Source: a bacterium 210917-SL.2.15 (lineage in GTDB: Bacteria; Bacillota; Clostridia; Oscillospirales; Oscillospiraceae). From it: a stretch of 64,000 nucleotides of DNA. Every line of letters begins with the position of its first letter. Positions within the stretch are counted from its first letter, which is position 1. The translations under genes and the position numbers were made by a program. The notes beneath the pieces were generated by a model. It ran no database searches. It saw nothing but the letters and a program-made list of their open reading frames with translations, and was not told where the DNA came from. The stretch covers positions 1 to 64,000 of the forward strand of contig JAJCJC010000010.1 in NCBI GenBank assembly GCA_020555605.1, in the 5' to 3' direction. Below are positions 43,742 to 53,934 of this stretch, piece after piece.

Positions 43742-44566
43742 ATGATGAAAAACAGTAAAAAACTGGCGGCTCTGGCCCTTTCTCTGTCCATGGCCGGTTC
43801 CCTGGCCGCCTGCAGCAACAATGCCAACGCCCCCGGCTCTGCAGAGAATAACCAAGCAGCGGACATGGTGTATGCCGTAGAGGCCGGTTCCGCCGGTGAA
43901 GCCATCGCCAAGGAAAACGGCTATACTTATAACTCCGTATCTTCCCAGGCCGATGCGCTGATGGAAGTGGCGTCCGGCACCTCCGACGCAGCCATCATTG
44001 ATCTGCTGATGGCCGGCGCCATGATCGGCGAGGGCACCAGCTATCCCGACCTGACCTATACCGAGCGCCTCACCGAAGAGAAATACGGCGTGGGCTGCCG
44101 TCAGGGCAGCGACTTGACCGATTATATCAACAGCGTTTTCGCTGAGGCTTACGCCGACGGCACTATGGCCTCCCTTGCCGACACTTACGCCATCTCCCAG
44201 GACGTTCTGGTGGAGCAGGGCAAGGCCGAAGACTTCACTCCCACCGAAGACGGCGACGTGGCTTACATCCAAGACAAAGGCACGCTGATCGTAGGCATCA
44301 CCGAGTTCGCCCCCATGGATTATAAAGACGAGAACGGCGCATGGATCGGCTTTGACGCCGACCTGGCCAAACTGGTGGCCGAAAAACTGGGCGTGGAGGC
44401 ACAATTCGTCGTCATCGACTGGGACAACAAGATCATGGAGCTGAATTCCAAGAATATTGATGTGGTATGGAACGGCATGACGCTGACCGATGAAGTCACC
44501 TCCTCCATGAACTGCACCAACGCCTACTGTAAAAACGCTCAGGTGGTCGTCACCACAGCGCAGTAA
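43742..44566 (+). CDS. amino-acid ABC transporter substrate-binding lipoprotein, lobes in swapped order
   Basis: 274 residues. A lipoprotein signal peptide ends in LAAC (Cys24). Family-3 binding proteins start with lobe I (VGITxFAPMxY ... GFDADLAKLVAEKLGV) and end with lobe II. Here residues 41-159 are the lobe-II part (YAVEAGSAGEAIAKENGY, ALMEVASGTSDAAIIDLLMA, YGVGCRQGSDLTDYINSVFA, YADGTMASLADTYAI) and residues 180-274 are lobe I (GTLIVGITEFAPMDYKDENG, WIGFDADLAKLVAEKLGVEA, IDVVWNGMTLTDEV, NAYCKNAQVVVTT). A linker of about 20 residues joins old C- and N-termini. No part seems missing, so it looks like a natural circular permutation opened at the hinge. GGAGGATGAC precedes ATG 43742. Ligand unknown. 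Confidence 0.85.
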   Translation: MMKNSKKLAALALSLSMAGSLAACSNNANAPGSAENNQAADMVYAVEAGSAGEAIAKENGYTYNSVSSQADALMEVASGTSDAAIIDLLMAGAMIGEGTSYPDLTYTERLTEEKYGVGCRQGSDLTDYINSVFAEAYADGTMASLADTYAISQDVLVEQGKAEDFTPTEDGDVAYIQDKGTLIVGITEFAPMDYKDENGAWIGFDADLAKLVAEKLGVEAQFVVIDWDNKIMELNSKNIDVVWNGMTLTDEVTSSMNCTNAYCKNAQVVVTTAQ

Positions 44567-44666
44567 ACTGTTTTTCGCTCGATTTGTACTTTCTCTATGC
44601 AAAGGCAGGGAGTGTCCGCTCTCTGCCTTTGCCCCTGTCATTCCAAATGCAAGGATGTGTAACCAA

Positions 44667-45386
44667 ATGTTTCTGAATGTTACCATCAGCCTACTGCAGA
44701 GCCTGGCAGCCACGATGGAAATCTTTTTTCTGACGCTGCTGTTCTCCCTGCCCCTGGGCCTCGTCATTGCTTTCGGCGCCATGAGCAAATGGGCGCCGCT
44801 GCGCTTTCTGCTTTATGGCCAGGAAGTGCCCGGCGCGCTGACGCGAACTTTGGCCGCTTTCCGCCCCATCGGCACGGTGTGCGGCATTCTGGTGTGGATC
44901 ATTCGCGGCACGCCGCTGATGCTCCAGCTGATCGCCGTGTTCTATGTGCCGGGACTGCTGGGCTGCGGGCTGTGGGGCGGGCCTGTCGGGCGTATGAGCG
45001 CCACCGTGGTCACATTCACCCTGAACTACGCCTGCTATTTTTCCGTCATTTACCGCGGCGGCATTCAGGGTGTCCCTCTGGGCCAGCGGGAGGCCGGCGA
45101 AGTGCTGGGCATGACGAAGCGGCAGATCTTTTTCAAGGTCACGTTGCTGCAGATGATCAAGCGCATCGTGCCGCCCATGTCCAACGAGGTCATCAACTTG
45201 GTAAAAGACACATCCCTGGCCCGCATCATCGCCGTTTACGAGCTGACCTTCACAGGCTACTCCTTTATGAAAAGCGCCGGCCTGATATGGCCGCTGTTTT
45301 ACAGCGGCGTGTTCTACCTGCTCTTTGTGGGTGTGCTGACCATTCTATTCAGCCGTATCGAGCGGCGGCTCGATTATTTCAAGTAA
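44667..45386 (+). CDS. amino-acid ABC transporter permease
   Basis: 239-residue HisM-type permease. Helices run from SLAATMEIFFLTLLFSLPLGLVIAF to the C-terminal SGVFYLLFVGVLTILFSRIE; VWIIRGTPLMLQLIAVFYVPGLLG is the signature, and GGIQGVPLGQREAGEVLGMTKRQIFFKVTLLQMIKR is the ATPase-docking loop. An insert between helices 1 and 2 (RFLLYGQEVPGALTRTLAAFR) lengthens the N-terminal half. The start is ATG 44667, with AAGGATG about a dozen bases ahead, or ATG 44655. Confidence 0.9.
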   Translation: MFLNVTISLLQSLAATMEIFFLTLLFSLPLGLVIAFGAMSKWAPLRFLLYGQEVPGALTRTLAAFRPIGTVCGILVWIIRGTPLMLQLIAVFYVPGLLGCGLWGGPVGRMSATVVTFTLNYACYFSVIYRGGIQGVPLGQREAGEVLGMTKRQIFFKVTLLQMIKRIVPPMSNEVINLVKDTSLARIIAVYELTFTGYSFMKSAGLIWPLFYSGVFYLLFVGVLTILFSRIERRLDYFK

Positions 45387-45401
45387 AAGGGAGGCAGCAA
45401 T

Positions 45402-46172
<771 letters not shown>

Positions 46173-46178
46173 AATAAC

Positions 46179-46216
46179 GGTTGACCGCGCTGATGCGCGG
46201 TCAACTGTTGTTTGTT
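46179..46216 (+). terminator. terminator of the second amino-acid transporter operon
   Basis: An 11-bp perfect stem (GTTGACCGCGC, TGAT loop, complement) followed by TGTTGTTTGTTT. Confidence 0.85.
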
Positions 46217-46226
46217 TCCAACAAGA

Positions 46227-46787
46227 TTACTGCAGCTGCTTTCCGTCGGAAAACGCATTGCCTACCTTCTCGCCCAGCACGCGATAGGCCGCTTTCACCG
46301 GGTCAAACACAATGGGCCGGAGCTTTTCCGGATCGATGCTGCCTTCGCCGTCCAGCACACGCTCGTCCGCGCACACATTGACGATCTCCCCGATCAGGCA
46401 GCCGCTTTCGGCATCGTAGCTGACCACAGTGCATTCGAGGGCCATGGCCAGCTCGTCGATCAGCGGTGCGTCCACAAAGGAGGACTTCGTCGTGTGGAAG
46501 CCTGCCTTTGCCACTTTGTCCGCTTCTTTGTTCCCCGACACGATGCCCACATAGTCGCAGGGGACCACCTGGCCCGCCTCCGCCATGCTGACAGTGAACG
46601 CGCCCCGCGCCAACAGGTTTTGCACCGTTTTGTGCCCCGCGCTCAAGCACATCGTGATGCGCGTGTCGTCACAAATGCCGCCCCAGGCTGCGTTCATGGC
46701 ATCGGGCGTGCCGTCCTCGTTGTAGGTGGCCACAATGAACACTGGCTGGGGATAAGTCCAGGGTTTTGCGCCGAAATTCTTTCTCAT
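46227..46787 (-). CDS. flavin reductase family protein (FMN-binding split barrel)
   Basis: 186-residue FMN-binding split-barrel protein. KPWTYPQPVFIVATYNEDGTPDAMNAAWGGICDD at the N-terminus, FTVSMAEAGQVVPCDYVGIVSGNKEADK in the middle and GSIDPEKLRPIVFDPVKAAYRVLGEKVG at the end match the flavin reductase/flavoredoxin group of anaerobes. It probably moves electrons through FMN; the partner is unknown. The start is ATG 46787 with GGAGG ahead. Confidence 0.87.
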   Translation of the reverse strand: MRKNFGAKPWTYPQPVFIVATYNEDGTPDAMNAAWGGICDDTRITMCLSAGHKTVQNLLARGAFTVSMAEAGQVVPCDYVGIVSGNKEADKVAKAGFHTTKSSFVDAPLIDELAMALECTVVSYDAESGCLIGEIVNVCADERVLDGEGSIDPEKLRPIVFDPVKAAYRVLGEKVGNAFSDGKQLQ

Positions 46788-46933
46788 ATGGGATTCCTCC
46801 GTTTCCTTTGTTTCTTTGGCAGCATGCTGCGCACGCCGCACGAATGTTGCTTTATTGTACCACACTCCCTGTCCCCGAAGCAATGCCCGGACACACAGCA
46901 AATCCATTTTCTAAAAAAATTTCACAATTTCTC

Positions 46934-46962
46934 TTGACACATCCCCTTTATCGTGCTAAAGT
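46934..46962 (+). promoter_or_regulatory. sigma-A promoter of trpB2
   Basis: Perfect TTGACA (46934-46939), 17-bp spacer, TAAAGT (46957-46962), just before the T-box leader. Confidence 0.75.
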
Positions 46963-46969
46963 AGCAGCA

Positions 46970-47192
46970 ACAAAACCGTTGAGAAAGCGTAAGTACCCTG
47001 CGGGAAACGATGCAGCGAGCCGCCGGCGGTGGAAGGGCGGTACGGGAAACGTAGGCGAATGGGCTTTTGAGGGCAAGCCGAAACAGCAGTAGGCAAGCCG
47101 GAGGGGCGTCTCCGTTAGCAAAACGCGGCGTGTGACAGCACGCGCAAAGTGGGCGGACCATGTTCCGTCAAGCCGGGTGGCACCGCAGAAGC
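46970..47192 (+). ncRNA. T-box leader, probably tRNA-Trp-sensing
   Basis: The T-box sequence GGGTGGCACCGC (47175-47186) and a large upstream stem region mark a T-box riboswitch. The sequence GCGAATGGGC near 47056-47063 offers a TGG triplet in the position expected for the specifier, which fits the Trp-related gene downstream. Uncharged tRNA-Trp would stabilise the antiterminator. The specifier assignment is tentative; the T-box itself is clear. Confidence 0.9.
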
Positions 47193-47197
47193 AGTAT

Positions 47198-47250
47198 CCG
47201 CTTCTGTCCCAGCAAAAGGTATTTGCTGGGACGGAAGCGGCTTTTCTTTT
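47198..47250 (+). terminator. T-box regulated terminator
   Basis: A long stem (CCGCTTCTGTCCCAGCAAA with TTTGCTGGGACGGAAGCGG, one mismatch) ends in CTTTTCTTTT. Confidence 0.9.
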
Positions 47251-47283
47251 GTCCCGGAGCACAATTTGAAAGGAGTTTTTCCC

Positions 47284-48672
47284 ATGAAGTACGATCACAA
47301 CATCCCCTACAAAATTTACCTGGACGAGAATGAGCTTCCGCAGAATTGGTACAACGTGCGCGCGGACATGAAGGTGAAGCCCGCGCCGCTGCTCAATCCA
47401 GGTACCGGAAACCCCATGACGGCCGAAGAACTCTCCGGCGTGTTCTGCGACGAGCTGGTGCAGCAGGAACTGGACAACGATACCCGGGAGATCCCCATTC
47501 CCCAGGAGATCCGTGACTTTTACAAGATGTACCGCCCCTCTCCCCTGGTGCGGGCTTACTGCCTGGAGGAAAAACTTCAGACTCCTGCGAAAATCTATTA
47601 TAAATTCGAGGGCAACAACACCTCCGGCTCCCACAAGCTCAACAGCGCCATCGCCCAGGCCTATTACGCCAAGGCCCAGGGACTCAAGGGTGTGACCACC
47701 GAAACCGGCGCTGGACAGTGGGGCACGGCCCTTTCCATGGCGTGCTCCTATCTTGGTCTCGACTGCCAGGTGTACATGGTCAAATGCTCTTATGAGCAAA
47801 AGCCCTTCCGGCGCGAAGTCATGCGCACCTACGGCGCTAACGTAACCCCCTCTCCCTCTGACACCACCGCCGTGGGCCGCAAAATCCTCGCCGAGCACCC
47901 CGGCACCACCGGTTCCCTGGGCTGCGCCATTTCCGAAGCCGTAGAGGCCGCCACCAGCCAGGAGGGCTACCGCTATGTACTGGGCAGCGTGCTCAACCAG
48001 GTGCTGCTGCACCAGAGCGTCATCGGCCAGGAGACGAAAACGGCCATGGATAAATATGGCATCGTGCCCGACATCATCATCGGCTGCGCCGGCGGCGGCA
48101 GCAATCTGGGCGGCCTGATCTCCCCTTTCATGGGCCAGATGCTGCGCGGCGAGCAATCGTACCGTTTTATCGCCGTGGAACCTGCCTCCTGCCCCAGCTT
48201 CACCCGCGGCAAGTTTATGTACGATTTCTGCGACACCGGCATGGTCTGCCCCCTGGCAAAAATGTACACCCTGGGCAGCGGTTTTATCCCCTCCCCTAAT
48301 CACGCCGGCGGCCTGCGCTACCACGGCATGAGCAGTATCCTTTCTCAGCTGTACCACGACGGTTACATGGAAGCCGTTTCCGTGGAGCAGACAGCCGTGT
48401 TCCGCGCCGCAGAGGAATTTGCCCGGGTTGAGGGCATCCTCCCCGCGCCGGAGAGCAGCCACGCCATCAAAGTTGCCATGGACGAGGCGCTCAAGTGTAA
48501 GGAAACCGGCGAGGAAAAAACCATTCTCTTCGGACTGACCGGCACCGGTTACTTTGACATGTATGCCTATGAAGCCTTCCACGATGGCAGAATGACCGAC
48601 TACATCCCCACCGATGAAGACCTGCAGGCAGGCTTTGCCGGCATTCCCCAGTTCCCCGGCAACGAGTTCTAA
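47284..48672 (+). CDS. trpB: tryptophan synthase beta chain-like protein (TrpB2)
   Basis: 462 residues, longer than TrpB1, with the N-terminal extension and motifs of the TrpB2 subgroup. PLP-binding Lys lies in EGNNTSGSHKLNSAIAQAYY; the substrate motif is TETGAGQWGTALS; the phosphate cup is GCAGGGSNLGG. It makes Trp from indole and serine. No trpA or other trp genes are nearby, so indole salvage is likely. The start is ATG 47284 after AAAGGAG. The Trp T-box in front supports the assignment. Confidence 0.93.
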   Translation: MKYDHNIPYKIYLDENELPQNWYNVRADMKVKPAPLLNPGTGNPMTAEELSGVFCDELVQQELDNDTREIPIPQEIRDFYKMYRPSPLVRAYCLEEKLQTPAKIYYKFEGNNTSGSHKLNSAIAQAYYAKAQGLKGVTTETGAGQWGTALSMACSYLGLDCQVYMVKCSYEQKPFRREVMRTYGANVTPSPSDTTAVGRKILAEHPGTTGSLGCAISEAVEAATSQEGYRYVLGSVLNQVLLHQSVIGQETKTAMDKYGIVPDIIIGCAGGGSNLGGLISPFMGQMLRGEQSYRFIAVEPASCPSFTRGKFMYDFCDTGMVCPLAKMYTLGSGFIPSPNHAGGLRYHGMSSILSQLYHDGYMEAVSVEQTAVFRAAEEFARVEGILPAPESSHAIKVAMDEALKCKETGEEKTILFGLTGTGYFDMYAYEAFHDGRMTDYIPTDEDLQAGFAGIPQFPGNEF

Positions 48673-48727
48673 GTGCCCAGCGCATTCCCTCGTTTTCTCC
48701 TCTGTGCACGCTGCCGCAATCGAATAC

Positions 48728-48768
48728 AAAAAAGTTCCCGCACCGCTGAGCGGCGCGGGAACTTTTTT
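48728..48768. terminator. bidirectional terminator
   Basis: AAAAAAGTTCCCGC and GCGGGAACTTTTTT arms with an inner stem, between convergent trpB2 and pdxT. Confidence 0.88.
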
Positions 48769-49340
48769 CACTTTATTGTCCGGATCATGTCCAAAAAATA
48801 AGTATGGACCGTCGGATCTCCGTCCAATTCCGGATGAAAAGCGGTGACCAAGAGGCCCCTCTCCCGAGCCGCCACGACTTTGCCGTCCACCTCCGCCAAA
48901 GCCTGCACCGCGCCGGAGAACGAAGCAATATAAGGCGCACGGATAAACGTCATAGGAATCGCTCCGACGCCAGCAAAGTCCGCCTCCGTGTGAAAGCTGC
49001 CCAGCTGACGGCCATAAGCGTTGCGTACAGCGGTGATATCCATCACTGCAAAATGCGTGCGCGCGTCGTTTTCAATGCGCCCGGCCAGCAGCAGCAAGCC
49101 CGCACAGGTGCCAAAGGTGGGAAGCCCCCCTTGAATACGGGCTTTCAATTCCTCAAACAGCCCCAGCTCCCGCAGGAGCTTGCCCTGCACTGTGCTCTCC
49201 CCGCCGGGAATGATCAGGCCATCCATACTGCGCTCCAGATCGCGTCTCTGGCGAATTTCAAAGGAGTTTTCCCCCAGCCGGGCAAGCATCTGCTCATGCT
49301 CGATAAAGGCCCCCTGCAGGGCCAAAACACCGATGGTCAT
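48768..49340 (-). CDS. pdxT: PLP synthase glutaminase subunit
   Basis: 190 residues; class I glutaminase that delivers ammonia to PdxS. GALQG-type start (IGVLALQGAFIEHE), the oxyanion region IPGGESTV, nucleophile Cys79 (FGTCAGLLLLA), and the His-Glu pair in FHPELDGD make a complete triad. It starts 3 bp after pdxS and ends at the bidirectional terminator, the last gene of the operon. Confidence 0.96.
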   Translation of the reverse strand: MTIGVLALQGAFIEHEQMLARLGENSFEIRQRRDLERSMDGLIIPGGESTVQGKLLRELGLFEELKARIQGGLPTFGTCAGLLLLAGRIENDARTHFAVMDITAVRNAYGRQLGSFHTEADFAGVGAIPMTFIRAPYIASFSGAVQALAEVDGKVVAARERGLLVTAFHPELDGDPTVHTYFLDMIRTIK

Positions 49341-49343
49341 GGC

Positions 49344-50219
49344 TTATTTGCCCCGTTCCGCCATCAGCAGTTCGATCTCCTGCTCATTGATGCCCACCAT
49401 GGCCTCGCCCAGATCCTCGGACAGTTCCGCCAGGAGCTTGGCATCGGTATAATTGGTCACTGCCTTGACGATGGCGGAAGCGCGCTTGGCCGGGTTTCCG
49501 GATTTGAAAATACCGGACCCGACGAACACGCCCTCGGCGCCCAGTTGCATCATCAGTGCTGCATCGGCAGGGGTAGCCACACCGCCAGCGGCAAAGTTGA
49601 CCACAGGCAGCTTCTTGTGCTCATGCACATACTGCACCAGATCATAGGGCACCTGCAACTCCTTCGCGGCGTCAAACAGCTCGTCGCCGCTCATGGCGCC
49701 AATGCGGCGGATCTCCGCCTGCATCATGCGCATATGGCGCACGGCCTGCACCACGTCGCCGGTACCCGGCTCGCCCTTGGTACGGATCATAGCCGCGCCC
49801 TCGTTGATGCGGCGCAGCGCTTCGCCCAGATCCCGAGCGCCGCAGACAAAGGGCACGTCAAAGGCCGTTTTGTCGATGTGATATTTATCGTCGGCCGGCG
49901 AGAGCACCTCGCTTTCGTCGATATAATCGATCTCAATGGCCTGTAGAATCTGCGCCTCCACAAAGTGGCCGATACGGCACTTCGCCATCACTGGAATGGA
50001 AACCGTCTCCTGAATCCCTTTGATCATCTTAGGATCACTCATACGAGACACGCCGCCGGCAGCACGGATATCCGCAGGAATGCGCTCGAGGGCCATCACG
50101 GCACAGGCGCCGGCTTCCTCAGCGATTTTTGCCTGCTCAGGGGTGGTTACGTCCATGATGACGCCGCCCTTAAGCATCTGCGCCAGATTTTTGTTCAGTT
50201 CAAAACGCTTGTTGTCCAT
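49344..50219 (-). CDS. pdxS: PLP synthase lyase subunit
   Basis: 291-residue barrel enzyme that builds pyridoxal 5'-phosphate from ribose 5-phosphate, glyceraldehyde 3-phosphate and ammonia. [70 protein letters not shown] and [18 protein letters not shown] are nearly invariant stretches of the family. AAGGAGAGG precedes ATG 50219; the longer frame to 50399 runs into mnmA. Confidence 0.97.
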   Translation of the reverse strand: MDNKRFELNKNLAQMLKGGVIMDVTTPEQAKIAEEAGACAVMALERIPADIRAAGGVSRMSDPKMIKGIQETVSIPVMAKCRIGHFVEAQILQAIEIDYIDESEVLSPADDKYHIDKTAFDVPFVCGARDLGEALRRINEGAAMIRTKGEPGTGDVVQAVRHMRMMQAEIRRIGAMSGDELFDAAKELQVPYDLVQYVHEHKKLPVVNFAAGGVATPADAALMMQLGAEGVFVGSGIFKSGNPAKRASAIVKAVTNYTDAKLLAELSEDLGEAMVGINEQEIELLMAERGK

Positions 50220-50265
50220 AGTAATACCTCTCCTTATTTTACGGACGCCATGCATCCGATCGGTT

Positions 50266-51345
50266 TTATTCCACATCTTCAATCGTACCGCCGCCGAGCA
50301 CATTCTCCCCGTCGTAAAGCACCACGGCCTGCCCTCTGGTAATGGCTCGCTGGGGGTCGTCAAATACGACCCGAAGTCGCGCCCCCTCCTGGCGCACACT
50401 GGCCCATTGCTCTTGGTGCCGATAGCGCACCTTAGCCCTCACACGCAGCGTTCCCGTGATTCTCTCGCGGTCGATTAAGTTTATGTCGCCCGCCACCAGC
50501 GCCCGGGAATACAGTGCGCGCTCCGGCGCAAGTGTGACCGTGTTCGCCGCAGCGTCTACCGCTTTGACATACATCGGCTCCGGAAAGGACAGCCCCAGCC
50601 CACGGCGCTGGCCCACGGTATAGCGGATCAGCCCATGGTGCCGGCCCAGCACATGACCTTTTTCGTCGATAAAATCACCGGGCGGACAGACACTTCCGGT
50701 GAAGCGCTCGAGAAAGGCTGCATAATCGCCGTCCGGCACAAAGCAAAGATCCTGGCTGTCGTGCTTTCTGGCGTTGACAAAACCATGCGCCTGTGCAATG
50801 CGTCGCGTCTGTGCTTTTTCCAGCGCTCCCAACGGAAAGTATGTGCGGGAAAGCTGTTCCTGTGATATTGAGTATAGCACATAACTCTGATCTTTAGTAG
50901 TGTCTTTTGCCTTTTTCAACAAAAATTTTTGCCGCTCCTCGTCATATTCGACACGTGCATAGTGCCCTGTGGCTACGACATCATACCCAAGCTCCCGCGC
51001 CCGGCGGTGCAGCGTTTCGAATTTCAAAAAACGATTGCAGTCGATACAGGGATTAGGCGTACAGCCCGCTTGATACGCCCGTACAAAACGCTCTATCACT
51101 GTTTCGCGGAAGCGATCCGAAAAATTGAATACGTAATGCTTCATCCCCAGCGCATAGGCCACCGCCCGGGCATCCTCCACATCTTCCAGCGTACAGCAAG
51201 TGTGCGCGCGGCACACGCCCACCGTTTCATTTTGATACAGTTTCATTGTCACGCCGACGCACGTCCAGCCGCGCCGCTGCATCAAAAGCGCCGCCACGCT
51301 GGAATCTACACCGCCGCTCATGGCGATCATCGCTTTGCGCTCCAT
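50266..51345 (-). CDS. mnmA: tRNA-specific 2-thiouridylase
   Basis: 359 residues; thiolates U34 of tRNAs for Lys, Glu and Gln. The PP-loop is [14 protein letters not shown]; the catalytic pair of Cys lies in [14 protein letters not shown] and [31 protein letters not shown] and the C-terminal beta-barrel are present. It lies between nadA and pdxS with short gaps. An Asp-rich N-terminal insert ([19 protein letters not shown]) is typical for Firmicute MnmA. Confidence 0.95.
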   Translation of the reverse strand: MERKAMIAMSGGVDSSVAALLMQRRGWTCVGVTMKLYQNETVGVCRAHTCCTLEDVEDARAVAYALGMKHYVFNFSDRFRETVIERFVRAYQAGCTPNPCIDCNRFLKFETLHRRARELGYDVVATGHYARVEYDEERQKFLLKKAKDTTKDQSYVLYSISQEQLSRTYFPLGALEKAQTRRIAQAHGFVNARKHDSQDLCFVPDGDYAAFLERFTGSVCPPGDFIDEKGHVLGRHHGLIRYTVGQRRGLGLSFPEPMYVKAVDAAANTVTLAPERALYSRALVAGDINLIDRERITGTLRVRAKVRYRHQEQWASVRQEGARLRVVFDDPQRAITRGQAVVLYDGENVLGGGTIEDVE

Positions 51346-51370
51346 TTCCGCGCCTCCCTTCAGTCTGTTT

Positions 51371-52285
51371 TCACCCCAGCTCGATCATGCGGTCGATGCA
51401 CCTGCGGGCCGCGGCAATGGTTTCCTCCTCCAAAAGAATCTCCTCGCCGCCCTGGCCGCACACGGCATGGTATACGTCCATCAGCGTGGTCAGCTTCATA
51501 TTCGGGCAGAGCAGATCCTTTGAAAGGGGGTAAAACCGTTTGTCTGGGCAGCGATAAGACAGATGTTCCGCAATGCTGAGTTCCGTGCCGATGATGAATT
51601 CCCGCCGCTCGGACGCAGCCGCATACGCCATAATGGCCGATGTAGAGCCGACAAAATCGGCCCGTTCCACCACCCGGGGCACGCACTCCGGGTGCACCAG
51701 CAGCTCCGCGTCCGGATATGCCGCCCGGGCTTCCTCCACCTCCCGCACGGACACGCGGGCATGGATGGGGCATCCGCCCTGAAGCAGTTTGATGTTCTTC
51801 TCCGGTACCTGCCGGGCCACATACGTGCCCAAATTGCAGTCCGGAAGAAAAAGAATATTCGGGTTGTCCAGTTTTTTCACGATTTTTACCGCCGAGGATG
51901 ACGTAACGCATACATCGCAGATCGTTTTCAGCGCCGCAGTAGTGTTGATATAGGCTACCACCGTATAACCCGGATAACTGGGCCTGAGCGCCTCGATCAG
52001 TTCCCGGTCCATCTGTTCGGCCATGGGGCAGCCCGCTCCGCCGTTGGCAAGATATACGGTTTTCCCCGGATTGAGGATTTTCACGGTTTCCGCCATAAAA
52101 CGCACGCCGCACATCAGCACAGTCCTCTGCGGCGCTGTTTTGGCCTGTACACTGAGCTGGTAAGAATCACCGGAAAAATCTGCAATCTCAACAATCTCCC
52201 GAGCCTGATAGCTGTGGGCCAAAATACAGATGTCCCGCGCCTTTTTCAGCCGTAAAATCTCTTGTTGGAGCGCATGTATTTCCAT
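51371..52285 (-). CDS. nadA: quinolinate synthase
   Basis: 304 residues; condenses iminoaspartate with DHAP to quinolinate for NAD synthesis using a 4Fe-4S cluster. Three cluster Cys are in LMCGVRFMAETVK, VHPECVPRVV and HAVCGQGGEEI. Repeated A-domain motifs (ILAHSYQAREIVEIADFSGDS; VVAYINTTAALKTICDVCVTSS; FLPDCNLGTYVA) are conserved. The start is ATG 52285 behind AAGGAGAG. nadB and nadC are not in the window, so the rest of the de novo route must be elsewhere. Confidence 0.95.
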   Translation of the reverse strand: MEIHALQQEILRLKKARDICILAHSYQAREIVEIADFSGDSYQLSVQAKTAPQRTVLMCGVRFMAETVKILNPGKTVYLANGGAGCPMAEQMDRELIEALRPSYPGYTVVAYINTTAALKTICDVCVTSSSAVKIVKKLDNPNILFLPDCNLGTYVARQVPEKNIKLLQGGCPIHARVSVREVEEARAAYPDAELLVHPECVPRVVERADFVGSTSAIMAYAAASERREFIIGTELSIAEHLSYRCPDKRFYPLSKDLLCPNMKLTTLMDVYHAVCGQGGEEILLEEETIAAARRCIDRMIELG

Positions 52286-52330
52286 TTCCACTCTCTCCTT
52301 TTCGCAGGGCGCTCCCCTGCCCTCAGTTCA

Positions 52331-52374
52331 AAATCAAGGGGCCGGCGCCGCCATGGATGACGGCCCCGGCCCGT
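52331..52374 (-). terminator. terminator of metY
   Basis: An imperfect GC-rich hairpin (GGGCCGGGGCCG with CGGCGCCGGCCC) followed by CTTGATTTT on the minus strand. No promoter was seen between it and nadA, so nadA may depend on read-through. Confidence 0.6.
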
Positions 52375-52386
52375 GTTTGTCAAGGG

Positions 52387-53676
52387 TCAATTCTCCAACG
52401 CCTGAGAAAGGTCGGCCAGAATATCGTCAATATGCTCCGTGCCGATGGACAGACGGATGGTGTTGGGATATATCCCCTGATCCAGCAGCTCCTCCGACGT
52501 CAGCTGGGAATGGGTCGTGGTAGCTGGATGGATCACCAAGCTTTTCACATCTGCTACATTGGCCAGCAGGGAGAAAATTTTCAGCTTATCAATAAACCGA
52601 TGCGCCTCTTTCTGTCCTCCCTTGATCTCAAAGGTAAAGATTGAAGCGCCGCCGTTTGGAAAATACTTTTCATAAAGCGCATGATCGGGATGCTCGGGCA
52701 GGGATGGATGATTTACGTGCTCCACTCTAGGATGCTTCACCAGAAAATCCACCACTGCTTTCGTATTTTCCACATGGCGATCCAGTCGCAGCGAAAGGGT
52801 TTCCGTACCCTGAAGCAGCAAAAAGGCATGGAACGGGGAAAGTGTAGCGCCGGTATCACGCAGCAAGATGGCCCGGATATAAGTGACAAAGGCAGCAGGG
52901 CCGGCCGCATCCACAAAGGAAACGCCGTGGTAACTTGGATTCGGCGCGGCAATGGGCTTATATTTGCCGGAGGCTCTCCAATCAAACTTGCCGCCGTCTA
53001 CAATCACGCCGCCCAGCGTGGTGCCATGGCCGCCGATAAATTTGGTGGCGGAGTGCACCACAACGTCGGCGCCGTGTTCTATCGGGCGAATCAGATAGGG
53101 CGTGCCGAACGTATTGTCGATCACCAACGGCAAGCCATGCTTATGAGCAATGGCAGCGATAGCGTCAATATCGGGAATATCGCTGTTCGGATTGCCTAGG
53201 GTTTCCAGATAGATGGCTTTGGTATTGTCCTGAATGGCGCTTTCCACTTCGCCCAAATCATGGGCGTTGACGAAGGTGGTGGAAATACCGTACTGCGGGA
53301 GTGTGTGCTCCAGCAGGTTATAGCTTCCGCCGTAAATCGTTTTTTGCGCCACGACGTGCTCCCCCGCCTGGGCCAAAGCCTGAATGGTATAGGTGATTGC
53401 CGCGGCGCCGGAGGCCGTGGCCAGCGCCGCCACGCCGCCCTCCAGCGCTGCGATGCGCTGTTCAAACACATCCTGGGTGGAGTTCGTCAGGCGGCCGTAG
53501 ATATTGCCGGCATCCGCCAGGCCGAAACGGGCCGCCGCATGGGCGCAATCGCGGAACACATAGGATGTGGTCTGATAAATAGGCACCGCACGAGCGTCAG
53601 TGGCCGGATCCGGCTGTTCCTGTCCCGCATGCAGCTGGATCGTCTCAAAATGATATTGGTTTTGATAAGTATACAT
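52387..53676 (-). CDS. metY: O-acetylhomoserine sulfhydrylase (MetY)
   Basis: 429-residue PLP enzyme of the Cys/Met metabolism family; makes homocysteine from O-acetylhomoserine and sulfide. The PLP Lys is in [74 protein letters not shown] and the MetY-typical FYIRA-like insert ([28 protein letters not shown]) separate it from cystathionine enzymes. AAGGAG precedes the ATG. It has a leader of about 250 nt. Confidence 0.95.
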   Translation of the reverse strand: MYTYQNQYHFETIQLHAGQEQPDPATDARAVPIYQTTSYVFRDCAHAAARFGLADAGNIYGRLTNSTQDVFEQRIAALEGGVAALATASGAAAITYTIQALAQAGEHVVAQKTIYGGSYNLLEHTLPQYGISTTFVNAHDLGEVESAIQDNTKAIYLETLGNPNSDIPDIDAIAAIAHKHGLPLVIDNTFGTPYLIRPIEHGADVVVHSATKFIGGHGTTLGGVIVDGGKFDWRASGKYKPIAAPNPSYHGVSFVDAAGPAAFVTYIRAILLRDTGATLSPFHAFLLLQGTETLSLRLDRHVENTKAVVDFLVKHPRVEHVNHPSLPEHPDHALYEKYFPNGGASIFTFEIKGGQKEAHRFIDKLKIFSLLANVADVKSLVIHPATTTHSQLTSEELLDQGIYPNTIRLSIGTEHIDDILADLSQALEN

Positions 53677-53772
53677 CTGTAAAACTCCTTATGATGAAAA
53701 AATATCTCCATTGATTCTGCGGCATGGCCGCACTTTTTATCACAAGGCCCACCCGAGTGCTTTTGCGTATGC

Positions 53773-53877
53773 TTACTGCATCGCTCCGCTGTCTCCCATA
53801 GCAGGCCACCGCTCCACAGATAAACACATTCGCCCATTTCTGAAATTGTGGCGGAGCATTTTCAAGATAAGATCCAT
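53773..53877 (-). CDS. candidate leader peptide upstream of metY
   Basis: A 34-codon ORF with ATG 53877 and GGAGG six bases ahead lies within the long metY leader. It contains five Met and one Cys (starts MDLILKMLRH, ends AMGDSGAMQ). A Met-related leader before a homocysteine-forming enzyme would fit amino-acid sensing, but Met is only modestly enriched and no clear terminator follows; only a short TGCGGC/GCCGCA hairpin lies downstream. No S-box motif was found in the leader. Confidence 0.4.
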   Translation of the reverse strand: MDLILKMLRHNFRNGRMCLSVERWPAMGDSGAMQ

Positions 53878-53934
53878 GCGCTGCCTCCGTTTTCCTGGTT
53901 TTTCTATAAAGCCTATTTATTTTATGTGTTTTAT

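Noticed and set aside
53677..53930. SAM-I riboswitch (S box) before metY
   Set aside because: A TTATC motif and several GC hairpins first suggested it, but the conserved GAGGGA-type, GATGA and GCAACC blocks are absent.
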